From: Pelargonium x hortorum
Taxonomy: Eukaryota; Streptophyta; Magnoliopsida; Geraniales; Geraniaceae
Direction of reading: 5' to 3'
Assembly: GCA_036897525.1 (NCBI GenBank)
Contig: JAYMTJ010000002.1
Span: 240,392 to 304,391 of the forward strand
Length of the DNA stretch: 64,000 nt
Shown: positions 10,381-23,089 of the stretch, in pieces
Layout of the letters: every line of letters starts with the position of its first letter
Position numbering within the stretch: the stretch's first letter is position 1
Translations under genes and position numbers: made by a program
Notes under the pieces: model-generated
Seen by the model: the letters and a program-made list of their open reading frames with translations, nothing else
Told to the model about the DNA's origin: nothing
The model's database searches: none

Positions 10381-13300
10381 TGAATAGTATATCAAAAATG
10401 GTGAGTGAGGTATTAAGACTCAAGGGATGGTTCTAATGAATGCAGATGAGATGTTCTTACAAGTATCTAAAATCCCCAATGAGTTCGTTAGGTTTTGAGG
10501 TTTCTCGAACAAGGGATTATACTAGCTAATTTGAATATTAGACACCTTTAAGGAGAAGACATGTAGGAACAAGCTAAAGAATCTAATAGTTTTTTGTCTT
10601 TTAGTCAAGGAGGGATCCCCCTTTCTGAACTCAGTCAACATAAATAAAACGCATAACTATTCATATAGAATTTTGGATTCTAATCGTTATATTTCTTAGA
10701 GTAAAGCCTTTTACAAGTTTATGGTAGAGGGTCCTAGTTATGTTGAACGAGCTCCTATAATTGTCAAGCTGTAAATAATTCAAATTTAAGACTTTAACAT
10801 ACGCCAAGCAAAAGAAAGATTAATAGTCCAAAGCCAAGCGCCCGGTAAGCTTTTTGTTGTAACGGTATTCAAACAAAAAAAGCACATGTTAAAGCACATA
10901 AGAAGCCTCCAGTCTCCCGGAATACTCTGTGAACCCCCTATGTTCTTATATAATGCTAAATTTAGCAAGTTAAGGCAAAACCCTTCTTTGATTATCTATA
11001 TGAATCCCCTGAGAAAATGATAAAAGTAGTAATGAGAGGACTATCAATATATACCAAACGCCGGCATACCCTTGAGCGGATTTTCAGACAAAGAATCCTG
11101 CCTTGAATAGTACTCTTTTTAGATATACAAGCTAGAACTTTCGATGCATTTATAGACGATGCTCTGAAATAGCACCCGGAAAGAGGACAAACCCATTCGT
11201 TAATATTTATCTATCCTACATATATATTAGGATTGATTCTCTTGTCTTAATTATAAAATTATAGAAACATAACTTCTTTAAATTATTTACTTTTTACTAA
11301 GCTACTTGTTAGTTAAGCATTACTCGCTATTAAGCTAGACGTCTTAATTCAGAAAGATAAAAGAAAAGTACCTTCTTTCTTATCGCTACCGAAATCGTTT
11401 AGATAGAGAAAGGATTACACGCAATTAAAAACATGACATTGTTATACTACTAAAAAAGAACTCCTTGCTTGGTTTAAGTAGGGTTCTTTTAAATAAAGAG
11501 TAAGTTACGAAGAAGCCCATATTCATCAATTAAGGAAAAATTTAGCAATAACCTTCCTGTGTATAAGGTAAACCCCTGACCCCAGGATGTCTCCTATTCA
11601 TTCTCAACTGCAATGACTTGTAATTCATACCAGATCCTTTTAGCTTTATAGAGAAATTCTTAGTATATAAAAGAGAAACGGGATCCCGACTTTCTTATTT
11701 TTAACAACCGACAGCTCTAAGCTATATTATACATAAATCTTGGAGTTTCGGTCGAATGCTTAATAATTTTGTACTCAAGAATTTCTTTCGAAGAGTTATC
11801 GCTTAGTTCTCTAACTATTTAATATCTTAAAAATACAGCTGTCACTAACCTACTTCGTTACTGCGTCCTTAAATCCTTTTGTTTGAAAAATGAGGAGCTT
11901 TTGCAAAGGCAGTTGAAGTTTTAATAATTGCGTAACAGATTCTATACCCTCTGTGTACCTACTCGCCGGTTGCTATTCTAAGAGTTACCTTACTTACTGT
12001 AATGCCTGAAAAAGGGCTGGTTTGGTCAAGTACATGAGCTCGAATAACTATTATAAATACCCACTAAGGGTGGCCTTCCTGAGTTGGTTACTTTAGTCAT
12101 TAGAAATCCTCGGCCCGTTGTACGAACCCCTTTTTAGTAAGAATATTTAGCTGACAAAACTTTTAATTGTTAATTTCTTGCTAGAGCACCGGCTTCACTG
12201 GGAGCATGCAAGGGTCCAAAAAGGAATCTCCATTGTATACTTTGATCTGAATCTATTTCTATTTAGATATCTAGAATAAAATCAACGAATTTCGTTTAAC
12301 CTAACCTCGTAGGTATACAAGATAGGCATAAAAGTCGTTTCAAAACAAGCTTCTTAAAATGAAAGAAAGAGAATGGGGTTAAGGATCCTCCCTCCTATGC
12401 ATACAGAGTGCTGAGAGATAGCAACTAGAAGGTAAACGGATTACTTTGAGGATATCAAGTCGTAATAAACCAAGTAATGAAAGTGCGTAGTTTAAGAATA
12501 AGAGTTCCTCATTAGATCATGTAATTAAGGAGACTATGTGGGCTTTACTTCATTTTGTATTGGTATAACCACCTATTTGAGATTAATTGACATTAAGATG
12601 AGATAAATATTATTAGAAAAACTAACTTCCTTTCATTGTATCGCAGGGTTCCCGCCCCAACTCTACTAAGTCCCTTGTCAAAGGGTGCCCGTGACAAATA
12701 TCTTTGAAAGTTATGTCTTGTTATTGTAAAATGACCAAAAATACGAGGCCTTTTCTATGAAATTTTCAAGCGCAGACATTCTTCTCAAGGGGTCCTATAA
12801 AGTTCAAGTTTGAGTCATTTGTGTCTCTACATTATTTTTTTTTATTTATCCTAATAAAGTACCAGAAGTACTTGCGTTATCGACTAAAAACAAGGTGTAT
12901 AAAGACCCCTTATATAGATATAGAGTAATCTTACTACTTACTATATTTTTTTTAAGAGAAAAGACCCAAGTGCTAACTAAGGATTCCCTTTCTCTAAGAC
13001 TCCTTTTGGCGTTTGCCTATAATAATGAGAACGGAACCAAAACTTATATTTTATACTATACTCGGCATCAATTACCTTAAAAAATGAATTCGAAATAAGG
13101 TATTCCTCAAGAAGGATTCTTTTTGTTTGACTTTTGAGGCCCCCTAGGGATACCAATGCAAAGAGAATGTCCCCCGTCGTATTGAGAAAGCTAACAATTA
13201 TTTAAGTTATCTCCAAGGATATTACGACCTATAGTTCAAAATGTTCCTGACTCTATACCCATCTAACCAAGAGAAAACTGGATTAACAAAGGGGTTTTTC

Positions 13301-16300
13301 GAGGAAACAAAAGTCAAACTATTAAGATTCAGTTATCTATACTTTGATTTCTTTGTAAGATAACCCTTGTTTTGTGTCCCAGATCTTATTTCATTATGAT
13401 TTGAGAAGGGATTACTTACATTAGTATTGAGCCCTTAATAGTTATAATAAACGAAATTCTATCACTTAACTGAAGTTAAAAACGGGGTTCTATTTGCTTG
13501 TAATGATATTGAAAAAACAACAGCTATTGACGAGGTCGGGTTATTCTTATTGCCTACGAATTAGCGAATTAACTAACTTGAGACCAAAAAATCTCTATCA
13601 ACATAAAAGAATTCAACTTACTACTTTGACCAAATTCCGTATTTCTTGCTGTGTATTTTGTTTGGACATAATCTTATGTTCGATCGATCTTTATTGTAAA
13701 AAAGATTACAAGGAAAACTATTAAAATACAATATAACAAACATTAAGGATAAACTCTTGTTTAAATAAGTTACGTAATTCCATACTCTTTTAATTTAAGG
13801 CGCTTTTCCATTCAAAAACCGATAAAAACTAATCTTTAGATACTAAAACGAAAAACTTATTCATTCCATAGGGTATAACTCCTGTGTCTTTGAAAAACTA
13901 CTAGATCTAAGTATAAAAATGACAGAGTATCTTAATTAGAACTCCTTTTCAGTCATATATACTCAGTTTATAAGTTGTGGTTTTCCGTAGCGTGAGAAGA
14001 GAGCTGACTTGTGAAACTCAAGAGTGGATAAGTTTAGAGAAACCCTTCTGGAGCTCCTTTTGTTCTAGCAGTTGTTATAAATAAAGTGCTTCTTGTGATA
14101 GGTATACTATATCAGGGTCCTTAATATGACACGAGGCTAGGCTTTTTCTATTTCAGACATAAGGAAAGCAAACTTCTGTATATTGGGGATTTTACACCAC
14201 TTACTAGCTCTGCTAAAGTTGTACTCTCGCGAATCTGAGATTTAGCTTATGCTTCATTTTTTAAGATTATGCTTATAAATATTTATAGGAAATGAACTCA
14301 TGTCGAATACTTTTAGTCCTCAAGCAAAGAAAGCGGTTTTTAAAAAACTGATTTGATAAGTCTCAGAATTGGGCAGTTCATATTCAAGTAAGATAATACG
14401 GGGCAGTTGTACTTTTGCGATAAATAGAAACAAAACTTGTAGCGCAAATAAGTCATAAGTCAGATTTAGTTCGAGTTTTTATACTGGGCCCTTTATCTTA
14501 TGTATCTAAAGTACTACTAGTTATAATAAAGCCGAGGATACCCATCATCTCAAGATTTGGCCATATAGTTTTCGCTGTCCTAGTCTGGTAAGGTAAAGTC
14601 CCAAACAATATGTATGACTAAAACCAAGGCTTCGTCTGGCTTTTCTTGTAATTTGATACCTCTTTAAACTTTTTCTTATATTATATAATTTAGACTAACT
14701 AACACTGCTTGCAAGTAAGGTCTTTTTTAGTGTTACTTCTTTTTCTAGCCGCGAAAAATTCAGTTACCTATGAAGTTCTTGATATCACAGGGATCCTCTA
14801 GCGAAAACTCTGAAATAACCGAATATTATGGACCTCAAGTTACGAGTTAAAAGCCTTCACTCAAAACATAAGAGTGTAAAAGAGACTGAAGTCGCTTTCT
14901 CAATTATCTAAAGATTTTGAGTCAAAGTTGTATCTAAGCGAATAGACTTTACTGGACTCCTAGCTAGGATAAAGCACCAAAAGGGAGGCATTTAGAGTCA
15001 ACATTATTGATCACAGACTCTTCCTAATTTAATAAAAACCCTTTCTATCAATGAGATACGGAATAAACTCTAATAGATAATGAAATGTTAACTCTAAAAC
15101 TAGTATTTAGTATCTGGAAAGTCAACAGTAAAGTTAATACAAAGGGATCTCTACAAAATAGAAGTCCGGAAAAAGATATAGTTGTTCTTTTTTTGAATCA
15201 AAGTGTAAGGAGTACTTCTAGAGTAATATTTAGGTATACTCGGGATTACACCAGTTAGCTAAGCGGGGAAGTCTTCCTATTTGTGTTTTCTGTGTTCTAC
15301 TATGGTTAAAGGGGCACCTCATCAAGTTGGTCGTTAGATTCTTATATCTAGAGTTCGTTCATAATACAAGGAAAGAATTCTATTTATGATGTGATATGTG
15401 TATCTTTTTTTTGTCAAAACGAGGATTCCCCCTCATAACATATGGGGCCCTCTTAAAAGGATACCCCCAGTCTATATTTATTACCAGTCAATTCAATCAG
15501 GACAGGATCGGCTATTGCTTAGTGAATCCACTAACTTCAATTGTTTCTTTTTAGTCTGTGACTCTATCTTTATTATATAAAAACATCCAACTCCAAGGAT
15601 AAGTTATTGCACTAGACTAGATAGAGAACAAACCTCCACGAAGCATTCATTAAATTCACTGATACAGATAATTAGTAGCATGCCGATATATTCATACTTT
15701 TCGATAAGAAGCTCTTCTAGTTTATTCTGATATGAGATCTCCGACTCTTTAAAGCGAAGGGAAAGAGTAGGTCTTACTCGGCAGTAAAGTAACAAAAAAC
15801 CTATTACCAAGTAAGCTCTAATCAAAGGAATTTTATCCATTTCTGGATTTATTAAACAAGTAGTCTTTCATCTATTGATAACTCTTGAGTTGCTATAAGG
15901 AACTCTAGGGGATTCGCTAAGTTAAATACTCACAATAGATCCACAAAAGAGCACCAAGATAAAGGTTGGTTTTATGTAGGAAGTCCACTAAAGAGTCAGC
16001 TAGTAGTATAAAACCTGCCCGTGGTATGAATCAAAGTAACACTGCATGAAAAATAACAAAATAAACATAATAAAGAATAAACTGAGTTCAGTATAATATC
16101 CTGGAAACCCTGACCACCACTTTTCCTTTTTTTAATTTAATAAGTCCTATCTTTTTTTATGTACGGAAAGAAAGCTCTGAGTTTCCTTCAAGCCCTTGCC
16201 TAACTCGGTCCTAACTCGGTATTGAATTAAAGTTTGAAACTTTTTAGCAGTCTAGCAAATTGATGTGTAATAGAACATAGATCTCAGCGTATCACGAAAC

Positions 16301-17022
16301 TTCGAACAATCCTAAGTTGTCTAAAAGCGAATGGCAGTGCTTTCCGTGGCTATATTTCACTAGGGTTTATCATAGGAAAATTGTTAGAGAATAGGCTACG
16401 CCGCTAGCTAAAGTTTATGTCTGAGACTTTGCAGAACTAAAACTGTTTAGAACTTCATTTTGATATTTTACTCTAAAGCAATTTCTCTTCAATTTAATGG
16501 GGCAAGACCCCCTTGTTGTGAAGGCACTTAAGGGACACTCTTCGGATAATTGAAATGTTAAACTGGGCGCATAACTATATTTCTATATAAGAAGAAAATT
16601 CCTTAGTTTTCTACAACAAATTCTGTGCAAGAATTGCACTCTATGTTATTTAACCTTCCTATTCATTAGTAACTGAGAGTTCTTGCACCTACCTATATGA
16701 GTAAACATAAGTAAACACCTTTGTCTAAAAAAGGAAAGGAATTAATCTCGAAATAATAACCCAATACGCAGCTAGTAGAAGGTCCCATTTTTTCTTAATA
16801 ACTTTTGACTAGATATACGGGGAGATCAGATTTCACATTATGATTCACAAAAACTTTTTCTTTTAGGGCAACCCAAGCAGATTCATTTAACTGCCTTGGT
16901 TACGTATTACCCACCCCTTTTAGGTTGGATTTATAAATAAGATAGGGTGAAATTCAGCAACTCAAACTTTCAAGTATAGTCAAAATGAATAACTACTTGG
17001 ATACATTATATTTAGTACCAAC
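10381..17022. other. gene-free AT-rich spacer
   Basis: Nothing recognisable in 6.6 kb apart from short palindromes such as GGGCCC at 14486 and GGGGCCC at 15444 and the 11-bp duplication at 16199. The frames at 12895, 13494, 15398 and 15604 are 60-78 codons with no family features. Confidence 0.6.
16199..16220 (+). repeat. 11-bp tandem duplication
   Basis: CCTAACTCGGT occurs twice in direct succession. This looks like replication slippage. Confidence 0.85.
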
Positions 17023-17096
17023 TATATTTAGCTGGACTCGAACCCTTGCACGCGGATAACATGAGCTAGTGTTCTACCGAACTGAGCTATACACCC
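17023..17096 (-). pseudogene. tRNA relic with trnK-type 5' half
   Basis: On the minus strand GGGTGTATAGCTCAGTTCGGTAGA is the acceptor and D arm of trnK, or nearly so, with one inserted C. GGGTTCGAGTCC follows at T-arm distance. The middle (CTAGCTCATGTTATCCG) does not form an anticodon stem, and the 3' end reads AGCTAAAT where TACACCC would be needed to close the acceptor. The two halves may have different origins. The D-loop TTCGGTAGAAC also occurs in plastid trnW, so recombination between tRNA relics is possible. It is non-functional. Confidence 0.45.
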
Positions 17097-17232
17097 AGAA
17101 GAACCTTTCGACCATTAAAGAGAGACAGGATTCCCAATAGTATAGAGAGTAGAAAGATAGTTGCTGATAGTAATTCGTAAAAAAAGAAAGAGTACTCTGT
17201 CTAAATAGGTTTGTTTGACATAGGATTCCTTC

Positions 17233-17343
17233 CTATACCTGTGTTTTGTAAGGGCGATTGGCTGTACCTGTATTAGGAGTCTTACTGGCGTTTTGGGTCT
17301 TCTTGCTGCCGCTGCCCTTGTTATTGTTGCCCGTATTCCCCAT
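17233..17343 (-). other. 36-codon ORF in a G+C-rich patch
   Basis: On the minus strand an ATG-started frame of 36 residues begins MGNTGNNNKGSGSKKTQ and ends PYKTQV. It is made almost only of Asn, Gly, Lys, Ser and Thr. Its 111 bp are near half G+C, while the DNA on both sides is strongly AT-rich, and the patch edges nearly coincide with the frame. It has no recognised domain. The composition is that of a disordered basic tail. It lies 137 bp from the tRNA relic at 17023-17096. It may be a fragment inserted from elsewhere. Confidence 0.3.
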
Positions 17344-18475
17344 TGTACTAATAGACTCTGTAAGGAAGGAAATTGTTATAGAAGTATAGACAGAGAAAGT
17401 AGTTATGTTATTATGTCTTACTATTGCTATAAGTCTTTATATAGTTCTTAGATTATAGTTATTGTATTCCTATCTAGTATTACTTAGTAATTAGAAAATT
17501 ATGTATATAATAATAGATAGCATAGGAATTGTATTAGTATCTAAGGGGTCTCTTTTCCCTCTCGTACCCTTTAGTTACTGATATAAAGAGGAAAGAAACC
17601 TTAATAGTATAGGAGATGGTTATTCTACCCAACTGGAGGCATCTAAAGGAAACGCAGGATAGTCTTAGTACAAAAACCTTACACTACAACACCAACAAGA
17701 AAAACGGAAACTTTATCTCTTTACTAGAAACCGGAAACGCATTACCTTAGCTTCAGTTCTTCTATTCCTTAAAATCTTTCTTACTTCTAGAATTGGAAAA
17801 AACCGAGAAGCAAAAAGGACGATCCTTAAGTTTTTATATACACTTTTCTATACCTGGAATGCCCTTACCAGCAGGATCAATTCTTACCTTTAATGAACTT
17901 ACTTAGTAGGGTTTTTTTATTACTTACTTTGCTAGTTGTTAAGGATTTCCGTTATATTCATTCCTAAGTACTTTAATTACTGGTACTGGAACCAAGATCA
18001 TTAATTGACCTTCCTATAAATCCAAACCCCAAACAAAAATTAGGAACTTAGAACGCCCTGAAAGGCTTCAGCTTGGATGCTTTTTTGACTTTCCCTTTAG
18101 TACTCTTAGTTAATATTAGAATGACTCCTATTTTAAAAACTTATCCGTACTCCGGGCTGGCTAGAGGACTTAACAGGACTTTCTATTTAATATTTATATC
18201 TGTTCCTTTTATTGCTAAAATAACGAATTCCTTATTTTATATAGCTTACCGGCTTTAACCTTCGTTTTAAGTTCAAATTAGAGGGTTTAGGTGCGGCGAA
18301 GTAAGCAAGACACAGAGACACTTTACTTAGACTGCTTAGATCTTCCCTATTCGCTCTTCTTTTTATTTCATCTTTATTGCTTTAACTAACTTCGGTTCCT
18401 GATCAACTATTCACATTTCCTGTTTTCAATACCCCGGCTCAGAATCAACCAAAAAGATAAGGGAAACTCCTCTAT

Positions 18476-18676
18476 CTATGCACTAAAACTTCCTAAATAT
18501 ACCAACCTCAAGATAGTGACTCTAGAGAAAATTCTTAAAATAGAATACCAATACCTCCCAGCTTTAGTCTTATTTGCTTGCTTCTTACTCCTACTCTGTA
18601 TCATAACTTGTATCCTATTCATACTGCCTAGACCTCTCTTATTCTTAAAACTAAGACTTGTACTTGTAACCCTCTT
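18476..18676 (-). other. open frame, basic, possible 42-codon ORF
   Basis: On the minus strand a frame of 66 codons stays open. An internal ATG at 18602-18604 gives a 42-residue product beginning MIQSRSKKQANKTKAG and ending in a more hydrophobic part. Upstream residues SFKNKRGLG resemble GFKKGLA at 42 kb. The plus strand here is pyrimidine-rich, so Lys/Arg codons are favoured regardless of function. Not recognised. Confidence 0.25.
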
Positions 18677-19500
18677 CTAAATCTTAATAAGACCAACCCT
18701 CTTCGCTACACTCTCCACCTGTATCATACTCTTACTCTTCCGGAGCTGTCTCTTCCTTCTTTCTTCCAGAAAAACCTAGGACTTTCTTTAGCCTCAATTC
18801 TTTTATACCTAACCATTTACTGTTCTTAACCTTCAAAGCAAGCTATAACTCCTCTTCTGTTCCTTCAGAGCTGTAACTAACCTCAATTCTAGCTAGTTGT
18901 TTGTTAAGTCTAAAAAGAAGACCTCGTACTAGAGGTAAAGTTCATAGCTTTCATAAGGCAGTACTGGAATATGGTAAATAACCCTATGTGTAGTTAGTTC
19001 GACTCCGTTTTATTTGTTTGACAGAGTATAAAACGAAACCCCTTGCGGATTAGGATAAAAGCTTTGCGGAAGTTAAGATGTTCGGCTTGTTATATAAAAA
19101 CCCCCTCTTATGAACTAACAAGGAGCTTTCTTAAATTTTAAAAAGATATACTTTGTAAGTCCGTGAAAGGGTATATTCTAAGGAAGTTTTGGAAGTTTTT
19201 CACACAAACAGAGCGTAAAATCCTAGTTATATCTGTAACAATTTGAAAAGTTCAGAAATAGTCAAATCTATCAATAGTTTGTAACTTAAAGGGCACTCAT
19301 TAAATTAAAGCAGCTTTTTTAGATATCCCCCGCAAAGTACAACAGCTTGCTTTCCTAATATAATGGACTCTTAAAACCCAGAAATAAACTACTTAAAGTA
19401 AGAAGCGCAACACCGAAAAGGCAGCAAACCCTTTCAATTTCAACTAGAATTTTTTAGAATACCTTAATAACCGCCCCTTCTCTTAATAGAGTCTTACAAA

Positions 19501-19574
19501 AGGTCTCGTACAACTGAAGCTAGAGCAATGACTTAATCCGCCGTAAACCAAGGGTTCAAATGCGCTGTTAATTA
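19501..19574 (+). pseudogene. unassigned tRNA-like relic
   Basis: CAACTGAAGCTAGAGC resembles a D loop and 3' D stem. GGGTTCAAAT follows after 25 bases, which is tRNA spacing. No anticodon stem or acceptor stem can be drawn. It is listed only because the two spaced motifs agree with the other relics in this window; chance is a real alternative. Confidence 0.25.
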
Positions 19575-20234
19575 CAAATCCTCAAGACTTTGCTTCTCTA
19601 TTCTTTGATTTTTAGTGGAGTAACTTGCATTATTATTGTTGGATATCTCATAACATAACTGCTGTCAACTCCTTTTTATATTAGATATTAAAACATAAAG
19701 TAAGACTCTCAGCATAGTAAATACAGAAAACTCACAAGATTAACTATCACTTTTCTAGCAAGGACTCTAACTTGTAAGTCGTAAGTTAAAGAAAAGAAAA
19801 ACCCTTGACTTTAAATAATTGCTTTAGCAGACACTTATGCTTATAGTTTCAGGATTATAGATAGATCTAACAATCAAGAGCTTCTCGCCTGAATTAACGA
19901 GTGTAAAATCTATCAGTCAGCGTCTAAGAATCCCTTGTACGAAAAGAGAATTAAGGATAAAACGAAGCGAAGGAGGAGTCTTGTCTGTCTTGAGACATGG
20001 GTATCGGGTATTTAATGGCTATTCGTCGCTTACAGAAAGTTTTCTTATTCTTTTGAATTTCAGTTTAAAAAGACTACGAAATCTAAAAAAGAAAAGTATT
20101 TACTACAAACATAAAAGTATGCGTTATTAATGGAGCTCCTACTAAACTTTTAGCTCTACTAAGTAAGGGTTAGGGCTATAAAAAAGACTACTATAAACTA
20201 CGAACAACCCTTGTAGAGTGCCTTAAAACAAGGA

Positions 20235-20345
20235 ATGTTTTTTCATTTTAGGAGTGTAACTCAAACCTATACGCCCCAGGCTTCTCAAGTGAACGTAGAA
20301 GTAAAGAAGTCTAAAAGTCGTTCCTTTATAATAAATAGACTCTAA
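20235..20345 (+). other. 36-codon ORF with KSKSR word
   Basis: An ATG-started frame of 36 residues begins MFFHFRSVTQ and carries VEVKKSKSRSF near its end. KSKSR recurs at 50714-50728 with different codons. It has no recognised family and no ribosome-binding or promoter signal that I can identify, and chance is likely. Confidence 0.2.
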
Positions 20346-22886
20346 AATCAACCTTTATTCTTGTAAACGGTACCCATTTTACCTAAACTAAGGGGAGATA
20401 GATCCAGATTTTGTACTACTTTAACTATCTTTTTCTAACGAGTTTTTTAATTTACTTAAGACATAGAAATCTTACTGAATAAAATACGTTGCTACTGACT
20501 TATCTTTCTAAACCAATTCGCCGTAACTGGATATTTCATATATAAATAACTTTAGCTCAAAATTTTCATTAATAAAAATAGAGGGGGTTTCTAATTTTTA
20601 GGTATCCTTCTTCAGCAGTTTAGATTCGGTTTTAGATGTTTAATTAGTATACATACACAATATTGATGTAGAGAACTCCCCCATGTTTAGCATCCATTCT
20701 TATTCCAAATTCTTGTTATGTTTATTCTGGTTTTCTCAACAGGATTCCTTTTCAATAAAAGCCTCTACTAATTTGCTAAGTTTTGCTAAGTATAGGTAAA
20801 TTTGCGAAGTCTTTGTTAAATGTGTGCATTTAGAACGAGTATCTCACATATATTTACTCGTATCCAACTCTTTTCATACCACCATTCCTTTATTTTCTGA
20901 AACGAAGTCAAAGTTTCTTACTTAATTATACGATTTTTAGAAAGAGTCTTTCATAAGAATGAGTAATGCAGTAGGTATTGGTCTCTAGAATATTAGTAGT
21001 TCTTAGCTGTATTAGGAAGAAAAACGGATCTATACTATGAAACTATGAAAGGGGGCTCTGTGTTTAAGTCAAGTTTAAAGAGGCTTTTCTATTCGATAAG
21101 CCTGCTCCACTTAATGGAATAAAACTTTATTATAACAGGAAGCGAGCACGTTTTCTTGGGGTTACTTTTGAACGACAACTGACGGTTCAGACTTGGGACC
21201 CGGTATTTACAAGTCTTTGCTGAGTTATTCCGTATGTTATTGCCGTAGTTTTATAGCTCCGCGTTACACACCGCAATTAGAGAAAGCGTTGATAAAGGGT
21301 TTTGTAGTTCCTTATTTTAAAACCTTTCGAACAGACTTACGATTGAACTTTCTAAATAGTGAAAAACTATAAGTAGATGCATATTCTCTCTGAATCTTTC
21401 CGATCCACCTAGCAAAGCACTGAATTAAATGTTCCAATTATTAAGGAGTACCCTGTTTGCTGAAACCTTCGATTTACAGTTGATAAGCCATTGCTTCGCT
21501 TTCAATTCCACTTTTTACTATGCTATTACGAAAATCTTGTAGGTTCCTCTTTCCTTTGGCAAAAACTGTTTTAGTTAAGATACTTTACAATATTCGAAGG
21601 AAGTTCCTAATTACGTTTCATAGGTGTCCTCCATTTGAAGTTTTCAGGGCCTTAATACACCATCCTCTACTAGGCTTACTAAGCAAATTTCTCGGAGGTT
21701 TTTAGAAGTTTCTTTATTATACTGTCAAGTTTTCCTAAATTCTCACTTTTACCAAATCCCATTGCTTAGAATATTTCAATAATTAAAGGTTACCCGGATT
21801 ACCCCATTTAGAATTAGGAAGTGCTTCTTGCTAATAAGTCCTGTCGAATCGGCCTTCAGTTGCTTGTGACTTACCCAAAAAACCAGATTTGGAAGGAAAA
21901 CCGCTTTAGTACAAAGTCAAAACTGTATTTTATTTAATACTAAGGAAAAAAAAGCTTCTCAGTTTAGGGAAGGGCAAACCGAATAAGAAAGAAGTCTATA
22001 AAACTTAAAAAGGAATTTACACTAAGTTTTTGATAATAGAAAAGCCTAGGTTATATTTCATGAGAGATGAAGGTTATTACAAAAGAGTTCCACTATTTTT
22101 GTATATAAGAAAAGATCTTATTAACTCGTTTATGATAGACAAAAACTAACACATTTTATTACCCGTCAAAGTCTATAAAATCAAGTGGTCTGACCATCAT
22201 TAGAGTCGTTTTTTTGTGCCATTCGTAGAGGGATCAGTGAATTCTTTAGAATTTCAATTCTTTGTATAATCCTACTTTTCCTTTACTACACCCTACCGCC
22301 TTTCCAACAGCTATTGAGTGTATTTCTAAAAGGGGAGGAATCCCGCATTCTCCGTTCATTAACTAATATATTTTAAGGATTAAGGAGGTTTATAGGAACT
22401 TATTCAAACTTCTACTTTATTTACACGAGAAAGGCTTTAGTATACCTTGGATAAGTCTCATGAGACAGAAGTATACTAATTAAGAACTTTATGTCTATAA
22501 AAATTCAGTATCGAGGGTTCCTTTTTTATGTTTTTAGTATAAGAAGCCTGATATCAGATTGTAGAAAGTGAATTGGCTAGGGTGATGAACTAATACCTTA
22601 TTTAAAGAAATCTTTACTTGCGGGGCACTTGAAAAGTCAAATCCGATATACAAAAGTAAAGGTAGGTAGGGAATACAAGTGCAGCTAGCCATAAGGATTA
22701 TGACTAAGATACTGATACAGCAAGGTAGAGCTGTAGAATACGTACAAACAGAGGCTTTTTCTTAACTTTCTAATCGAGTAGTGCAGCCTCAAAAAACAAA
22801 GAATAAGTCTTAATAGGCCTTGTATCCTCGGGTATTTGTTATTTCCCGGGGATTCCCCTAGTACTAGTGATTAGGTATCCCCTCTT

Positions 22887-22971
22887 CGGGTGAAGAGAGA
22901 TTCGAACTCCCGGTATTTCGCAATACTTTGGTTTTCAAGACCAACTCCTTAGACCGCTCAGACATCCACCC
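22887..22971 (-). tRNA. trnS-UGA: tRNA-Ser (UGA), mitochondrial type, intact
   Basis: Decodes UCN serine codons in organellar translation. Read on the minus strand, the 85-nt sequence folds as a complete class II tRNA. The acceptor stem GGGTGGA pairs with TTCACCC over all seven positions (one G-U), and the discriminator base is G, as expected for serine. The anticodon stem TTGGT/ACCAA is perfect and closes the loop CTTGAAA, giving anticodon TGA at 22935-22937. The long variable arm pairs GTATT with AATAC. The T stem GGGAG/CTCTC (one G-U) closes the usual TTCGAAT loop. CCA is not encoded. The sequence matches my recollection of seed-plant mitochondrial trnS-UGA with only scattered differences. 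It lies 45 bp downstream of trnK on the same strand, so joint transcription is likely. This is the best-supported gene in the window. Confidence 0.95.
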
Positions 22972-23016
22972 CTGATCAAGCCCTTATTTTACTAACTAGA
23001 AAATCTAAAGATTTCC

Positions 23017-23089
23017 TGGGTCTAGCAGGAATTGAACCTGCAACCATTAGATTAAAAGCCCAAAGCTCTACCAACCGAGCTATACACCC
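23017..23089 (-). tRNA. trnK-UUU: tRNA-Lys (UUU), mitochondrial type
   Basis: Decodes lysine AAR codons in organellar translation. The minus strand gives a 73-nt cloverleaf. The D stem is GCTC/GAGC with a GGTTGGTA loop. The anticodon stem TTGGG/TCTAA uses two G-U pairs and closes the loop CTTTTAA, with anticodon TTT at 23054-23056. The T stem GCAGG/CCTGC is perfect around TTCAATT, and the discriminator is A. The acceptor stem GGGTGTA/TAGACCC has one break: G5 faces G68, where the plant mitochondrial gene as I recall it has a tolerated G-U. The variable region TGGTT and the overall sequence match native plant mitochondrial trnK with a handful of changes. It precedes trnS-UGA in the same direction by 45 bp. 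It is probably functional, although the acceptor mismatch leaves early decay or RNA-level repair possible. Confidence 0.9.

Larger units (their letters stand above)
17344..22886. other. gene-free spacer with pyrimidine-rich block
   Basis: AT-rich except 18.3-18.9 kb, where the plus strand is CT-rich (TCTTACTCCTACTC and similar). It contains the small frames listed separately at 18476 and 20235. No gene is recognised upstream or downstream of the tRNA pair. Confidence 0.6.

Noticed and set aside
15604-15840. 78-codon minus-strand frame with an acidic helix-like middle
   Set aside because: No homologous family is recognised, and the length is within what AT-rich spacer yields over 128 kb of strand.
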